From: an uncultured Parabacteroides sp.
GTDB taxonomy: Bacteria > Bacteroidota > Bacteroidia > Bacteroidales > Tannerellaceae
Direction: 5' to 3'
Length of the DNA stretch: 64,000 bases
Assembly (NCBI GenBank): GCA_910577325.1
Contig: CAJTMR010000006.1
Location: 1-64,000 of the forward strand
The position numbers were made by a program, and so were the translations under genes. This document shows positions 51,932 to 61,121 of the stretch, in pieces (within the stretch, counting starts at the first letter, position 1; the number at the start of each line of letters is the position of its first letter). Below the pieces are notes generated by a model. The model was given only the letters and a program-made list of their open reading frames with translations, did not search any database and was not told the origin of the DNA.

Positions 51932-53637
51932 TCAATTATAACCCGGATTTTGTGTCAACGCACCACCAGTTGCATCAATCTCTGTTTGAGGAATCGGCCA
52001 CAAGATATTATAATCCTTCACATTCATAGCCGGAGCTTGCGGATTATCATTATACTTCCGCAGATATTCAAGGAACTTGCCAGTACGACGCAAAACCACA
52101 TCGCGAATTTCTTCCGTATACAATTCACGGACCCGCTCGTCCAACAGATAATCAATTGAAACATCATTTGCAGTGATCGGCTTTGCGTTCGCACGTGAAC
52201 GGACCACATTAATGTCATCTGCCGCTTTTTGCATTTCACCCAATTGGATATATGCCTCAGCACGGTTCAAATAAGTTTCCGCCAATCGCATAAAATAACA
52301 ATCTTTCCACGTATATCCGGCACCACTGCGAAGAGGTTCGGCCTGAACATGGCAAGGATCACCGACCTTTCCGATCCAATAAGGATAAATATAGTTACAC
52401 GTATCCTTCATCTGATTACGGCCATTCGTTTCATAACTGCCCCACAAACTAAAATCGATTGCTTGTCCGTTATAAGGAGATTCAGGATTTTGGAAATAGT
52501 AAGTTCGTTTGATGTTATGAGGAGCATTTCGAATATCATTGTTCCAATCCGATTCCCAAACCTTATTTGTTACATAATAAGTCGGACGCGACCAGGAAAC
52601 CGGACGACTCAACGTATCTGTATATCCCGTATATTTACCATCGATCAATTCACCCAATATGCAAGTATATCCGGCCGGATCATTTCCTAAAGAATAATAA
52701 CGGGGACCATGACGGCGAGGACCGTTATTTTACCTCCTCCATCCGACAAGTTGGCAGCAAACTGAGCAACCCAGACAGCTTCTTTGTTTTCATTCAAATT
52801 CTGATTTCCATAAGCAAACAGATCCAAGAAAACATCGCCCGTGCCAAACACATCGTTTGTCGAACCGAAACGTTCGGTCATCAACCGATAACCAAAATCC
52901 TCAATCACATGCGTAGAAGCATCAACCGCTTTCTGCAACTCACCTGCTTGCAAATAGACTTCAGACAATAACTGAAAAGCAGCCCCTTTCGTGATACGTC
53001 CCTTTTCATCTTCCTTACCAGGATCAGGAAGATGCCGGGTAGCAAAAAGCAAATCGTTTTCTACCTGGGCATACACCTCTTTCAAAGGAGTACGGACAAA
53101 ATCGGTCTTAGGCGTGCTCACAGCCTCTATCACCAAAGGAATGTCTCCATAGAATGAAGCAAGCAAACGATAAGCGTACGCACGGAAGAAAAGAACTTCC
53201 CCTTTATACATTGCCTGCTGTTCGGCACTTTCCCAGCCAGTCGTAGCTTCATCTTCGATATAAAGCAACAATTCATTGGAACGGCTGATCAGCATATACA
53301 TATTGTTCCACAATTTATAGAACAAACTATTAGTCGGAGTCAACACTTCATACGTCACACCTCCCGGATTCTCCCCATTATAACTGACATCAGCCATCGA
53401 ACTGTAAAAATAGACAATGGCATCCTCCCCATAATACAACGCATCACGCAGATAGTTGTGAAGTCCGTTTATTCCTAATTTAATACCCGATGCCTCGGTA
53501 TATGTATTCTCCGGTGACAGGAAATCCAACGGTTTCTCTTCCAAGAAATCGTCATTACATCCAAACAGTCCACCCAAAAGGAGTGTCACAGCCACCAATT
53601 TAGAAAAGATCGTATTTGATATAAAATTGTATTTCAT
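51932..53637 (-). pseudogene. SusD/RagB-family lipoprotein gene with a frameshift (locus 2)
   Basis: Two frames together give a complete SusD of about 568 residues. The first part starts MKYNFISNTIFSKLV with a lipobox (LLGGLFGC) and includes LEEKPLDFLSPENTYTE, FFRAYAYRLLASFYGDIPLV and GAAFQLLSEVYLQAGELQKA. The second frame continues NNGPRRHGPRYYSLGN and ends PIPQTEIDATGGALTQNPGY. The shift falls at 52728-52731, a run of four A on the coding strand; five would restore the frame. Without correction the first product stops after about 316 residues. It may be a real mutation, slippage-based switching or a sequence error. It follows SusC by 13 bases. Confidence 0.88.
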
Positions 53638-53650
53638 GATTCTATGATAA

Positions 53651-56600
53651 TTAAAGTGATAACTTGATTCCAAATTGCAAACTACGGGTCAACGGGAATG
53701 TCGTATATTCAGGATCCCATCCTTCCCAACCGGTAAATGTATAAAGGTTCTTTCCGGTCAAAAAAAGTTGCAACTGACCGATAACCCCAGTCTTTTGCAA
53801 TAACTTTTTATCAAACGTGTACATCAAGGATACATCCTGAAGACGGACAAAACTCCGACTTTGATTAATGCTGGTGGCAATCTGCTGGTTTCTAAACAAA
53901 GCAACACTTTCGTTCGAACGGTTTTCCGGAGTCCAATACTCTCTCGTAGACGGCTGGTTCAAGCGAATGACATAATCGGAACTATTGTCAGGAGACAAAA
54001 GCCCATTGCCTGCAAGGTAATAACCACCTCCGCCCAACATCGAGTTCAGCATAAAGTACAAAGACCAGTTTTTCCATGTCAACGTATTGTTAAAGCTGAA
54101 ACGACAACTCGGATTCTTGTTACCGATGATCTTACGGTCATTTTCCGCATCGATCTTTCCATCTCCATTCAGATCAGCAAACTTCTGTTGCCCCGGATAC
54201 CAACCGTCATAAATTTCACCAGAATACAAATCCTTCTCCTGCCAAACACCAATCATTTCATACGAATAGATAGCCCCGATCGACTCGCCGACAAACCAAC
54301 CGTTCGTCAAATCCTGTGTAGCCCCATCACCATAGAGTTCAGTAATCTTATCCCGGTTCAACGAGAAAGTAAAACCCGATGTCCAAGAGAAATTACTATT
54401 CTGGATGTTTACGGAATTAAGTTCGACTTCCAAACCTTTATTCTCCACACCACCCAAGTTGGCCCAAACCCAACTGTATCCGGTGACATTCGGCAACGTA
54501 CGCTTAACCAATACATCCGATGTCTTTGATTTATACACCTCAAACGAGCCGTTCAGATGTTGGTTAAAAAGACCGAAATCGACACCGAAGTTCCAAGAAG
54601 AGGTACGTTCCCATTTCAAGTCCTTATTTGCCATCGCAGAAGGATATAAAGAGATCACTTTATCGTCATTATAATTATAAGCGCCTAATCCTAACTTGGC
54701 AAGCGAAGCATAACGGCCGATACCCTGGTTTCCGTTCTGTCCATAAGAAAGACGCAACTTCAAATAGGTATCTTCAAACGGGTTAAAATCTTCTTCTGAA
54801 ATCACCCAACCGATAGAAGCGGAAGGAAGTGCCACATATTTATTATTACTACCGAAGCCGGAATAACCATCCCGGCGAACCGTCCCCGTCAACAAATAAC
54901 GATTCTTATAGCTATAATTGACACGTCCCATCAGACCGACATTAGATTCCTGCCAAGCCGTACTTGCTTCGGTAAACAAGGTTCCGATACCCAAATTGTT
55001 ATATCCCAAATTATCCGTATCAAACGATTCGGCAGTAGCAGTAGTCGTATCTCCCCATCTCTTTTCCGTCGTATAAACAAACGTTGCATTCAACGAATGG
55101 TCACCAAACTCTCTTTGATAAGCGAAAATGTGGTTGAACAAATAGGCATTTTCGTTTTCCGGCACTTTTACAGCCTTTCCATTATTGACAAAACCACCAT
55201 CCACATCTGCCGGATAGAACGTATTATTGTCCCGATGATAGCGAGTCGTTGAATAATTGAAGTCATAAGACAAACCTTTGATAAAAGGAACATCCACACG
55301 TCCGGTCAACGTCAGGAAAAGCGTGTTTCGTAAATCCGAATTATCGATAGCCAGATATTGCAACGGGTCTTTCATAGCCGATTCATTCGCAAACTCCATC
55401 CGATAATATCCCGGCGTATCGAAATCATAAGTAGCCATAGGAGTCGCTTTTGTCGCATAATCAAAATGAGCAGAAACACCTGAATAATCACGATGGGAGA
55501 AATTTACATTTGCACCGATTTTCAACCAATCCGTCACTTTCGTATCCACTTTTGCATTGAAAGTATAACGTTTGAACTGGTCATTCAGCAGCAAACCTTC
55601 TTCATCATGGTAAGCTCCCGACAAATAATAATTGACATACCCAGAACTTCCTCCGACACCCAAATTATAATCCTGTGTAAAACCGGTCTGCATCACTTTA
55701 TCGACCCAATCGATATCCGAGCCTAACATGTAGTTGTCTTTTTCTTCTTGCGATCTCAAGTAATAAGCCCTCGCCTCTTTTGTCGAAACATCCGGATAGA
55801 CCGGACGGCCCGCGTCGCTCGTCGGCTTCGTTTGATACCATTTGTGCAGATCCTGCTGATAAGCATAGTCGGCCAAACGCATGGTGTATTCTTCCGCATT
55901 CATATACTTTGCTTTGTGGTTAGAAGCGGATTGTGTCCCTATCGACATATTGAACGAAACAGCCGGTTTCTCTGTTTTTCCTTTTTTGGTTGTTACCAAA
56001 ATGACACCATTGGCCGAACGAGCACCATAGACAGCCGCCGCACTTGCATCTTTCAAAATATCAATACTACTGATATCATTAACGTTAATATCAGACATTG
56101 ATCCATTATAAATAATACCGTCTAAAACGATCAGAGGGTTTTGAGAGGCAGAAAACGAATTTGTCCCGCGGATACTCAAACTCACATCCTCTCCGGCATA
56201 TCCGCTCTGAGTGGTATTGACACCGGCGGTAGATCCGACAAGAGCCTGAGACAAACTTGTATTAGAGACAGCCGGAGAGTTTTCCAAATTTACTCGTTTC
56301 ACCGCTCCCGTCAAATCCTTCTTTTTTATAGTCCCATAACCGACAACCACTACCTCTTCCAATGTTTCCGTATCCTCATGAAGGGTAATCGTATAAGAGG
56401 TTTGATCCGTGATTTTTATTTCCTGAGAAATATATCCAATATAAGAAATTATTAACGTTGCACCAGGTGCAACGTTAAGGACAAAGCGTCCTTCCGATTC
56501 GGAAATAACACCGTTCATGGTTCCTTTTTCTACAATGTTAGCACCTATCACCGGTCCGAATGCATCCGTCACAACACCTGTGATCTGTTTTCCCTGCTGA

Positions 56601-56998
56601 ACCACCTCTTTAGAGCCTGTTCCATTATTTTTCCGATAAAGCAATATATACTTATTGTCTATCTCATACACGATATCTGTGTTTTCAAAAGCTTTATCCA
56701 AATAAGAACCTATTTTACCAGATTTTTTATGCAAAACGACCATCCGGTCAGTGTTCACTTCCTGATTACGAAAAACAACCAGATAGTCCGTCTGCTTTTC
56801 AATTTGATTGATCAACTGGCCGACAGACAGTACATCCGTTTCCAATTTAATAACAGCATTCTGTGCCTCCGTATTGATAGCAAACAATTGAGCCATACAA
56901 ACAAAAAGCAAAAAGAGTGATATTTTCATGATCCTAAAAAAATCTTTAATACATTGATTTTGTACAATAAAGAGCTGTAACAAAGTTTTTAAATTCAT
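53651..56998 (-). CDS. SusC/RagA-family transporter with STN signalling domain (locus 2)
   Basis: The protein has 1115 residues from MNLKTLLQLF; an ATG 23 codons later is another option, and the open frame also extends upstream. A signal segment (ISLFLLFVCMAQLFAINTEA) is followed by the STN domain (LSVGQLINQIEKQTDYLVVF, DIVYEIDNKYILL). That domain contacts FecR to signal ligand uptake. A carboxypeptidase-regulatory-like domain (GVVTDAFGPVIGANIV), TonB-box-like TLEEVVVVGYG, plug (IDILKDASAAAVYGARSANG) and barrel follow, ending LTRSLQFGIKLSL. It appears intact, unlike its FecR and SusD partners. Confidence 0.94.
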   Translation of the reverse strand: MNLKTLLQLFIVQNQCIKDFFRIMKISLFLLFVCMAQLFAINTEAQNAVIKLETDVLSVGQLINQIEKQTDYLVVFRNQEVNTDRMVVLHKKSGKIGSYLDKAFENTDIVYEIDNKYILLYRKNNGTGSKEVVQQGKQITGVVTDAFGPVIGANIVEKGTMNGVISESEGRFVLNVAPGATLIISYIGYISQEIKITDQTSYTITLHEDTETLEEVVVVGYGTIKKKDLTGAVKRVNLENSPAVSNTSLSQALVGSTAGVNTTQSGYAGEDVSLSIRGTNSFSASQNPLIVLDGIIYNGSMSDINVNDISSIDILKDASAAAVYGARSANGVILVTTKKGKTEKPAVSFNMSIGTQSASNHKAKYMNAEEYTMRLADYAYQQDLHKWYQTKPTSDAGRPVYPDVSTKEARAYYLRSQEEKDNYMLGSDIDWVDKVMQTGFTQDYNLGVGGSSGYVNYYLSGAYHDEEGLLLNDQFKRYTFNAKVDTKVTDWLKIGANVNFSHRDYSGVSAHFDYATKATPMATYDFDTPGYYRMEFANESAMKDPLQYLAIDNSDLRNTLFLTLTGRVDVPFIKGLSYDFNYSTTRYHRDNNTFYPADVDGGFVNNGKAVKVPENENAYLFNHIFAYQREFGDHSLNATFVYTTEKRWGDTTTATAESFDTDNLGYNNLGIGTLFTEASTAWQESNVGLMGRVNYSYKNRYLLTGTVRRDGYSGFGSNNKYVALPSASIGWVISEEDFNPFEDTYLKLRLSYGQNGNQGIGRYASLAKLGLGAYNYNDDKVISLYPSAMANKDLKWERTSSWNFGVDFGLFNQHLNGSFEVYKSKTSDVLVKRTLPNVTGYSWVWANLGGVENKGLEVELNSVNIQNSNFSWTSGFTFSLNRDKITELYGDGATQDLTNGWFVGESIGAIYSYEMIGVWQEKDLYSGEIYDGWYPGQQKFADLNGDGKIDAENDRKIIGNKNPSCRFSFNNTLTWKNWSLYFMLNSMLGGGGYYLAGNGLLSPDNSSDYVIRLNQPSTREYWTPENRSNESVALFRNQQIATSINQSRSFVRLQDVSLMYTFDKKLLQKTGVIGQLQLFLTGKNLYTFTGWEGWDPEYTTFPLTRSLQFGIKLSL

Positions 56999-57054
56999 AC
57001 CTTTGCTTAAAATTAAGTGAATACTAAAATTGATACTAGTGTTTTCTTGATGTC

Positions 57055-57085
57055 TAACGGCAGGTGCTGGAATCATCTGCCGTTA
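57055..57085. terminator. Hairpin between fecR and susC of locus 2
   Basis: TAACGGCAG and CTGCCGTTA pair around a 13-base loop. The T-run is poor in the direction of the genes, so it may be only a partial terminator or an RNA structure separating the regulators from susC. Confidence 0.5.
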
Positions 57086-57134
57086 TTTTGTAGGATTGTT
57101 TTTTCTATATCATAGGCATTATGATTTAAATGGT

Positions 57135-57914
57135 TTACATTTTACTTAATATGATCGTATTATTTTCTTCGTCTTTCTCTATTTTGAATTTATGAATCCG
57201 TTGGATCATCCGTAGGATTTCATCAATGCCATCACGCTGACGGAACTTTCCCCGATACTTCCAATTGGAAATAGACGGATCCTCTACCACAATTTTAACA
57301 TCGTAATAAAGTTCCATTCTTCTCAGGATATTGCCCAATGGTTCGTTATCAAAACTATAAATTCCATCCGTCCATAAAAAATAATCGTTATAGGGTATCT
57401 TATCAACTTTCATGGTGTTTTCATTGATTGTAACCTGTTCGTTCGGCTTAAGAACAACTCCATTTTCATCAATATCTGGCAAATAAACTTGCAAGGAGCC
57501 TTCAAGCAAACTGGTTTGCAATTCCTCTCCGGCATATCCGTGCACGTTAAACTTCGTACCCAACACTCTCATTTCCGCTCCTCCGGAACAAACGACAAAC
57601 GGTTTTTCCTGATCTTTTTTCACATTAAAAAAGGCTTCTCCTTCAATCGACACCCGCCTCTCTTTCTCTGAAAAAACCGCAGGGTAAGTAAAAGTTGTCT
57701 TGGCATTCAGCCAAACATCAGTACTGTCTGACAAGGTTATTTTGATTCGTTGTCCGGCCGGTACATATAAAGTATTGTCAACTTCGGCCAAAACATTATC
57801 TGCCCGGTAGTGATTGGCTGTTATCCAATAGGTAGCGATTACAAACAATAAGACAATTGCTGCATACCTCGAAATATGTAATAAAAACCTTCGGATCTTA
57901 TTACTTTTTATCAT
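57135..57914 (-). CDS. FecR-type anti-sigma protein, membrane and periplasmic part
   Basis: The protein has 259 residues. A membrane segment (YAAIVLLFVIATYWI) near 14-28 is followed by the FecR periplasmic domain: LYVPAGQRIKITLSDSTDVW, RRVSIEGEAFFNVKKDQEKP and MRVLGTKFNVHGYAGEELQT. A C-terminal DUF4974-like domain (YSFDNEPLGNILRRMELYYD) follows. The usual cytoplasmic sigma-binding part is missing here. It is encoded by the short upstream ORF in the same frame, separated only by a TGA and three codons. It is expected to receive a signal from the STN domain of SusC in this locus. Confidence 0.88.
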   Translation of the reverse strand: MIKSNKIRRFLLHISRYAAIVLLFVIATYWITANHYRADNVLAEVDNTLYVPAGQRIKITLSDSTDVWLNAKTTFTYPAVFSEKERRVSIEGEAFFNVKKDQEKPFVVCSGGAEMRVLGTKFNVHGYAGEELQTSLLEGSLQVYLPDIDENGVVLKPNEQVTINENTMKVDKIPYNDYFLWTDGIYSFDNEPLGNILRRMELYYDVKIVVEDPSISNWKYRGKFRQRDGIDEILRMIQRIHKFKIEKDEENNTIILSKM

Positions 57915-57923
57915 TTGGTTAAA

Positions 57924-58112
57924 TCACTGTAGCCCTTGTCGGTTTGCCTCCATACGATCTGCCTGATCGGACAAGGCTAACAAGGCATTCATATTTTTAT
58001 ATTCGATGAATCCCCTTCTCAACTCTTCATCAGCCTCAATCTGCCGTAACAGTTCAAGCCTTTCACCCACGCTCAGTTCTGCCTGGAAATATTTTCGTAT
58101 TCGCTCGTCCAT
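57924..58112 (-). CDS. N-terminal sigma-binding fragment of FecR
   Basis: The protein has 62 residues: MDERIRKYFQAELSVGERLE, then LLRQIEADEELRRGFIEYKN. This is the cytoplasmic anti-sigma segment normally found at the start of Bacteroidetes FecR proteins. It ends with TGA, and the frame continues FNQ then MIKSNKIRRF, the start of the membrane part. A single nonsense change would explain the split. As a free soluble peptide it could still bind the sigma factor, uncoupled from the membrane. Alternatively the TGA is read through. The sigma gene is 76 bases upstream. Confidence 0.8.
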   Translation of the reverse strand: MDERIRKYFQAELSVGERLELLRQIEADEELRRGFIEYKNMNALLALSDQADRMEANRQGLQ

Positions 58113-58188
58113 GTCATCCGTTTGTATAGAGTAAACACTTCAGTCCTGGAAATCCGCCAAAGAAAAAAAATATTTTCCTCTACTTTTT

Positions 58189-58758
58189 TCAAAGAGAAAA
58201 TAGAAACAGAAACAAAGTCATGTAATCTTTCAGCTCCACACGTAGTTTTTTATAGGCAATTCCCATCTGCGTCTCAATCGTATTAATAGATATATTCAAT
58301 TCTTCGGCAATCTGCTTTTGTTTTTTCCCCTCTAATTTACTCATGATAAAAATCTCACGACATTTATCAGAAAGGGAATCAAAGGCACGGGAAATTATCT
58401 TCTCAACATCTTCTTCCGAGAAAAGATCTTCATCGAATGCTTCCAAAGAGTTTAGATTCATCTGAAGTGTGATGGCGTATTCTTCTTGTATAAGGCTGGC
58501 AGTCTCTTGGACAACGGTTTTATGACGAAGGTGATTCAAACACTTGTTCTTAGTGGCAGTAAACAGATAGGCTACCAGATTGACAGGCATCGTCAGTATC
58601 TCCTTCTTTTCCCATAATTCGGTAAAAACATCTTGCACAATATTTTCAGCGTCTCCTTCCGAGAGCACGTACTCCTTGGCAAAATATTTCATCTTGGAGA
58701 AATAAGCAAGATATACCTCTTCGAATTTACTATTTATACTTGAATCATCCAAAATCAC
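58189..58758 (-). CDS. ECF-type RNA polymerase sigma-70 factor
   Basis: The protein has 189 residues. Region 2 has EGDAENIVQDVFTELWEKKE near residues 34-53 and region 4 has LEGKKQKQIAEELNISINTI followed by ETQMGIAYKKLR. It is the Bacteroidetes type that pairs with FecR and a SusC with STN domain. It probably activates the susC-susD genes downstream when ligand is sensed. The C-terminus has a short hydrophobic tail (YMTLFLFLFSL), which is common in this group. Its promoter is at 58786-58818 on the minus strand. Confidence 0.93.
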   Translation of the reverse strand: MILDDSSINSKFEEVYLAYFSKMKYFAKEYVLSEGDAENIVQDVFTELWEKKEILTMPVNLVAYLFTATKNKCLNHLRHKTVVQETASLIQEEYAITLQMNLNSLEAFDEDLFSEEDVEKIISRAFDSLSDKCREIFIMSKLEGKKQKQIAEELNISINTIETQMGIAYKKLRVELKDYMTLFLFLFSL

Positions 58759-58785
58759 CTATCATGGTTAATATTCTATTTTCTG

Positions 58786-58818
58786 CAAATATAATTTATT
58801 TTCACTCAAGTAACCAAA
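58786..58818 (-). promoter_or_regulatory. Promoter of the sigma-FecR genes
   Basis: On the minus strand TTTG (58815-58818), a 21-base spacer and TATATTTG (58786-58793) match the Bacteroides -33/-7 pattern, 27 bases before the sigma ATG. Confidence 0.6.
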
Positions 58819-58862
58819 AAATCAAAACAAGGATACCAAATTCAACTTTTACAACCAAAAAT

Positions 58863-58925
58863 GCTAACCCTATGCATTAGTCACCGTAAAGCATAGGGTT
58901 AGCACTCGTAAAGCTATGTGTTAGG
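58863..58925. repeat. Three-armed dispersed repeat, copy 2
   Basis: The same arrangement as copy 1 at 26138-26193: an inverted arm (CTAACCCTATGCATTAG), a direct arm (CGTAAAGCATAGGGTTAGC) and a weaker direct arm (CGTAAAGCTATGTGTTAG). Spacers are four to five bases in both copies but differ in sequence. It lies between the end of the GH43 gene and the sigma promoter. Confidence 0.75.
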
Positions 58926-58947
58926 CAGCACATCAAAATGCATTTAC

Positions 58948-59949
58948 CTAAAAGACTTTGCCCGCCGGCAGCCTGTCCACAACCATCGGGCGGACAATGT
59001 TCCCTCCTAACGAAACAATGCCATCCTTGACAGACATATCAACGACAAACGAATTGCGGGGATGTATCTCCGTCTCGCTCTTGTGTGCATGAAAGACATA
59101 GCGCATCTTCCCTTCCATATCAACAAAAGGAGCACCGTGGCCGACTCCGACCAACCCGTCGCACTTATGCAACACCGGATTGCCTTCGTATTTTTTCCAC
59201 GGGCCCAAAGGAGAATCGGATGTGGCAAAACCCACCGCATAGTCCTGGCTTGTATAGCCGTTTGCCGAATAAACCAGATAATAGACGCCATCCTGTTTAA
59301 AGACGGACGGGCCTTCCACGACTTTGGGAAGAACCAGTTCCCACGGTTCCTCGGCCTTGAAGCATTGCGTCAACGTCTCTTCCTTGATCTCCTTCAGGTT
59401 CTCTTTCAGTTCCGCACACCAGATGACATTGCCGTCGTTGAAACGGACGAAATAGAGATAGGCTTTTCCGTCTTCGTCAAAGAAGACGGAAGTATCGATG
59501 CTTTTTTCCTCGCGGATCGGCTTATGCTCGTCCTGCTTGAACGGACCCAAAGGAGAATCTGCCGTAGCGACACAAATATGCTCTTCCGTCGAATAGAACA
59601 TATAGAATTTCTTCTCTCTTTCAACATAATAGACTTCCGGCGCCCAGAACATCGATTCGCCGTAGGAGTTCGTGTGGCTAAGCGACAAAGCCGAGGCACG
59701 TTCCCAGTATTCGAGGTCTTTGGAGTAATAGACGTCAAAACCGGTTCCGACATTCGTCCCGTAGATGTAGTACAGGCTGTCATGCAGCAAGATGTAAGGA
59801 TCTGCCAGAGGGACCGTTTTCGACAAGACGGTTACCGGCTTTTCTTCTTCCACTCCCTCCTGATCCTTTTTACCGGAATCGCCATCCGTACAACTCGCAC
59901 AAATCCACAACGGGAACGAAAACAATAATGCAATCCATTTCTTATTCAT
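58948..59949 (-). CDS. Glycoside hydrolase family 43 lipoprotein (second GH43 of locus 3)
   Basis: The protein has 333 residues. A lipoprotein signal (LFSFPLWICASC) is followed by a five-bladed propeller. The catalytic Asp base is in LADPYILLHDSLYYIYGT near residue 52, a pKa-modulating Asp is likely in EEKSIDTSVFFDEDGKAYLY and the acid Glu is in VVEGPSVFKQDGVYYLVYS near 212. GH43 enzymes act on arabinan, arabinoxylan or xylo-oligosaccharides. It starts 16 bases after the other GH43 gene and is the last gene of locus 3. The cut linkage cannot be told from sequence. Confidence 0.9.
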   Translation of the reverse strand: MNKKWIALLFSFPLWICASCTDGDSGKKDQEGVEEEKPVTVLSKTVPLADPYILLHDSLYYIYGTNVGTGFDVYYSKDLEYWERASALSLSHTNSYGESMFWAPEVYYVEREKKFYMFYSTEEHICVATADSPLGPFKQDEHKPIREEKSIDTSVFFDEDGKAYLYFVRFNDGNVIWCAELKENLKEIKEETLTQCFKAEEPWELVLPKVVEGPSVFKQDGVYYLVYSANGYTSQDYAVGFATSDSPLGPWKKYEGNPVLHKCDGLVGVGHGAPFVDMEGKMRYVFHAHKSETEIHPRNSFVVDMSVKDGIVSLGGNIVRPMVVDRLPAGKVF

Positions 59950-59965
59950 AAAATCATCGGTTTAA

Positions 59966-61030
59966 TTATTTAATGACAGGACGAAACGCACCGTAAGAAG
60001 GTTCCAGCTTATCCACGTAGGGCCAGCCTTCTTCATCCCACAAAATGCGGTCCAACAAGACTTGCCGTTGCGCGTCCAAGCGTTCCAGTTCAAAAGCATG
60101 GTAAAGCATCCACGTGTTCTTCTCGTCATCTTCGAGAAGGGTGGAGTTGTGGCCGGTCCCGACAAAGCGGTCGTTCTTATGAAGGATTACTTCATGCTTG
60201 TTATCCAACATTTTTCCTCCCTGCTTATCGACATACGGGCCGAAGAGTTCTTTCGAACGGGCCACGACTGTGGTGTAGGTACTTTTCTGCCCTTCGCAAC
60301 AAGAGCCGATGGAGCCGATGAGGTAGTAGTACCCGTCGCGTTTCCAAAGGTTGATCCCTTCGTAAGCGTTGCCGGCGATCTGGTGCTTGGTGTCGAGTTT
60401 AGGAGTAATCGTCACATCATCCGTCACGTCCAGCTCCATGATGTAAATTCCGAAAAAGCTGCCCCAAAGCATATAATACTTGCCGTCTTCCTCGTAGAAA
60501 TACTGGTCGATGGAGTTCTCCACGTTCACTTCACGGCTGTCGAACACCTTGCCCTTCGGCATGAACGGCCCTGCGGGAGAATCGGATACGGCATAACCGA
60601 CGGTGCTGACCCAATGGTTGCCCCATTGCGCCAAGGAATAAAAGAGTACATACTTGCCTTTCACATAACGGATCTCCGGCGCCCAAAGATGGGCATGTTC
60701 CTTGACATCCTTGTTGCCGGGCAAGAAGTCCGGACGAGTCTCATCGGTAAAGGCGGTCCCGATCTCCTCCCATTCCACCATGTCTTTCGACCGGAAAATC
60801 GGCAAGTTGCGGATATCCTCCGTCGCATACAAATAATAAAAACCGTCGCTCGCCCGCATGGCGGTCGGGTCCGGCGCGGCAATCCGTATTACGGGATTAT
60901 GATAAGCAAGTTGCGAATCATCGACTTCCGGGATCTCCGGTTTGCCCGAATCTTCGGAATTGTTGTTTCCGCCGCAAGCCGTGCAGCAGAGGGCACACGA
61001 CAACAAGAAAAAATTTTTTACATTCATCAT
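59966..61030 (-). CDS. Glycoside hydrolase family 43 lipoprotein (first GH43 of locus 3)
   Basis: The protein has 354 residues. A lipoprotein signal (LLSCALCCTAC) is followed by a GH43 propeller. The catalytic base Asp is in RIAAPDPTAMRASDGFYYLY near residue 54, the modulating Asp in NVENSIDQYFYEEDGKYYML and the acid Glu in AYEGINLWKRDGYYYLIGS near 224. VGTGHNSTLLEDDEKNTWML near 300 matches endo-arabinanase-like and arabinosidase-like members. It differs clearly from the following GH43, so the two may have complementary specificities. A terminator separates it from SusD. Confidence 0.9.
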   Translation of the reverse strand: MMNVKNFFLLSCALCCTACGGNNNSEDSGKPEIPEVDDSQLAYHNPVIRIAAPDPTAMRASDGFYYLYATEDIRNLPIFRSKDMVEWEEIGTAFTDETRPDFLPGNKDVKEHAHLWAPEIRYVKGKYVLFYSLAQWGNHWVSTVGYAVSDSPAGPFMPKGKVFDSREVNVENSIDQYFYEEDGKYYMLWGSFFGIYIMELDVTDDVTITPKLDTKHQIAGNAYEGINLWKRDGYYYLIGSIGSCCEGQKSTYTTVVARSKELFGPYVDKQGGKMLDNKHEVILHKNDRFVGTGHNSTLLEDDEKNTWMLYHAFELERLDAQRQVLLDRILWDEEGWPYVDKLEPSYGAFRPVIK

Positions 61031-61050
61031 TCTTATCTGTTTTATTTACA

Positions 61051-61103
61051 AAAAAAGCTGTTACAAAAGTACGAATCAAAAACCTAAACTTTTGTAACAG
61101 CTT
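61051..61103 (-). terminator. Terminator between SusD and the GH43 genes of locus 3
   Basis: AAGCTGTTACAAAAGT and its complement make a perfect 16-base stem. On the minus strand it is followed by TTTTTTTG. It would limit read-through from susC-susD into the enzymes. Confidence 0.85.
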
Positions 61104-61121
61104 CTTCTTTTTAGAGATTAA

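Noticed and set aside
59062..59928. A 288-residue plus-strand ORF opposite a GH43 gene
   Set aside because: It is a frame shadow of the well-supported GH43 gene, with no motif of its own.
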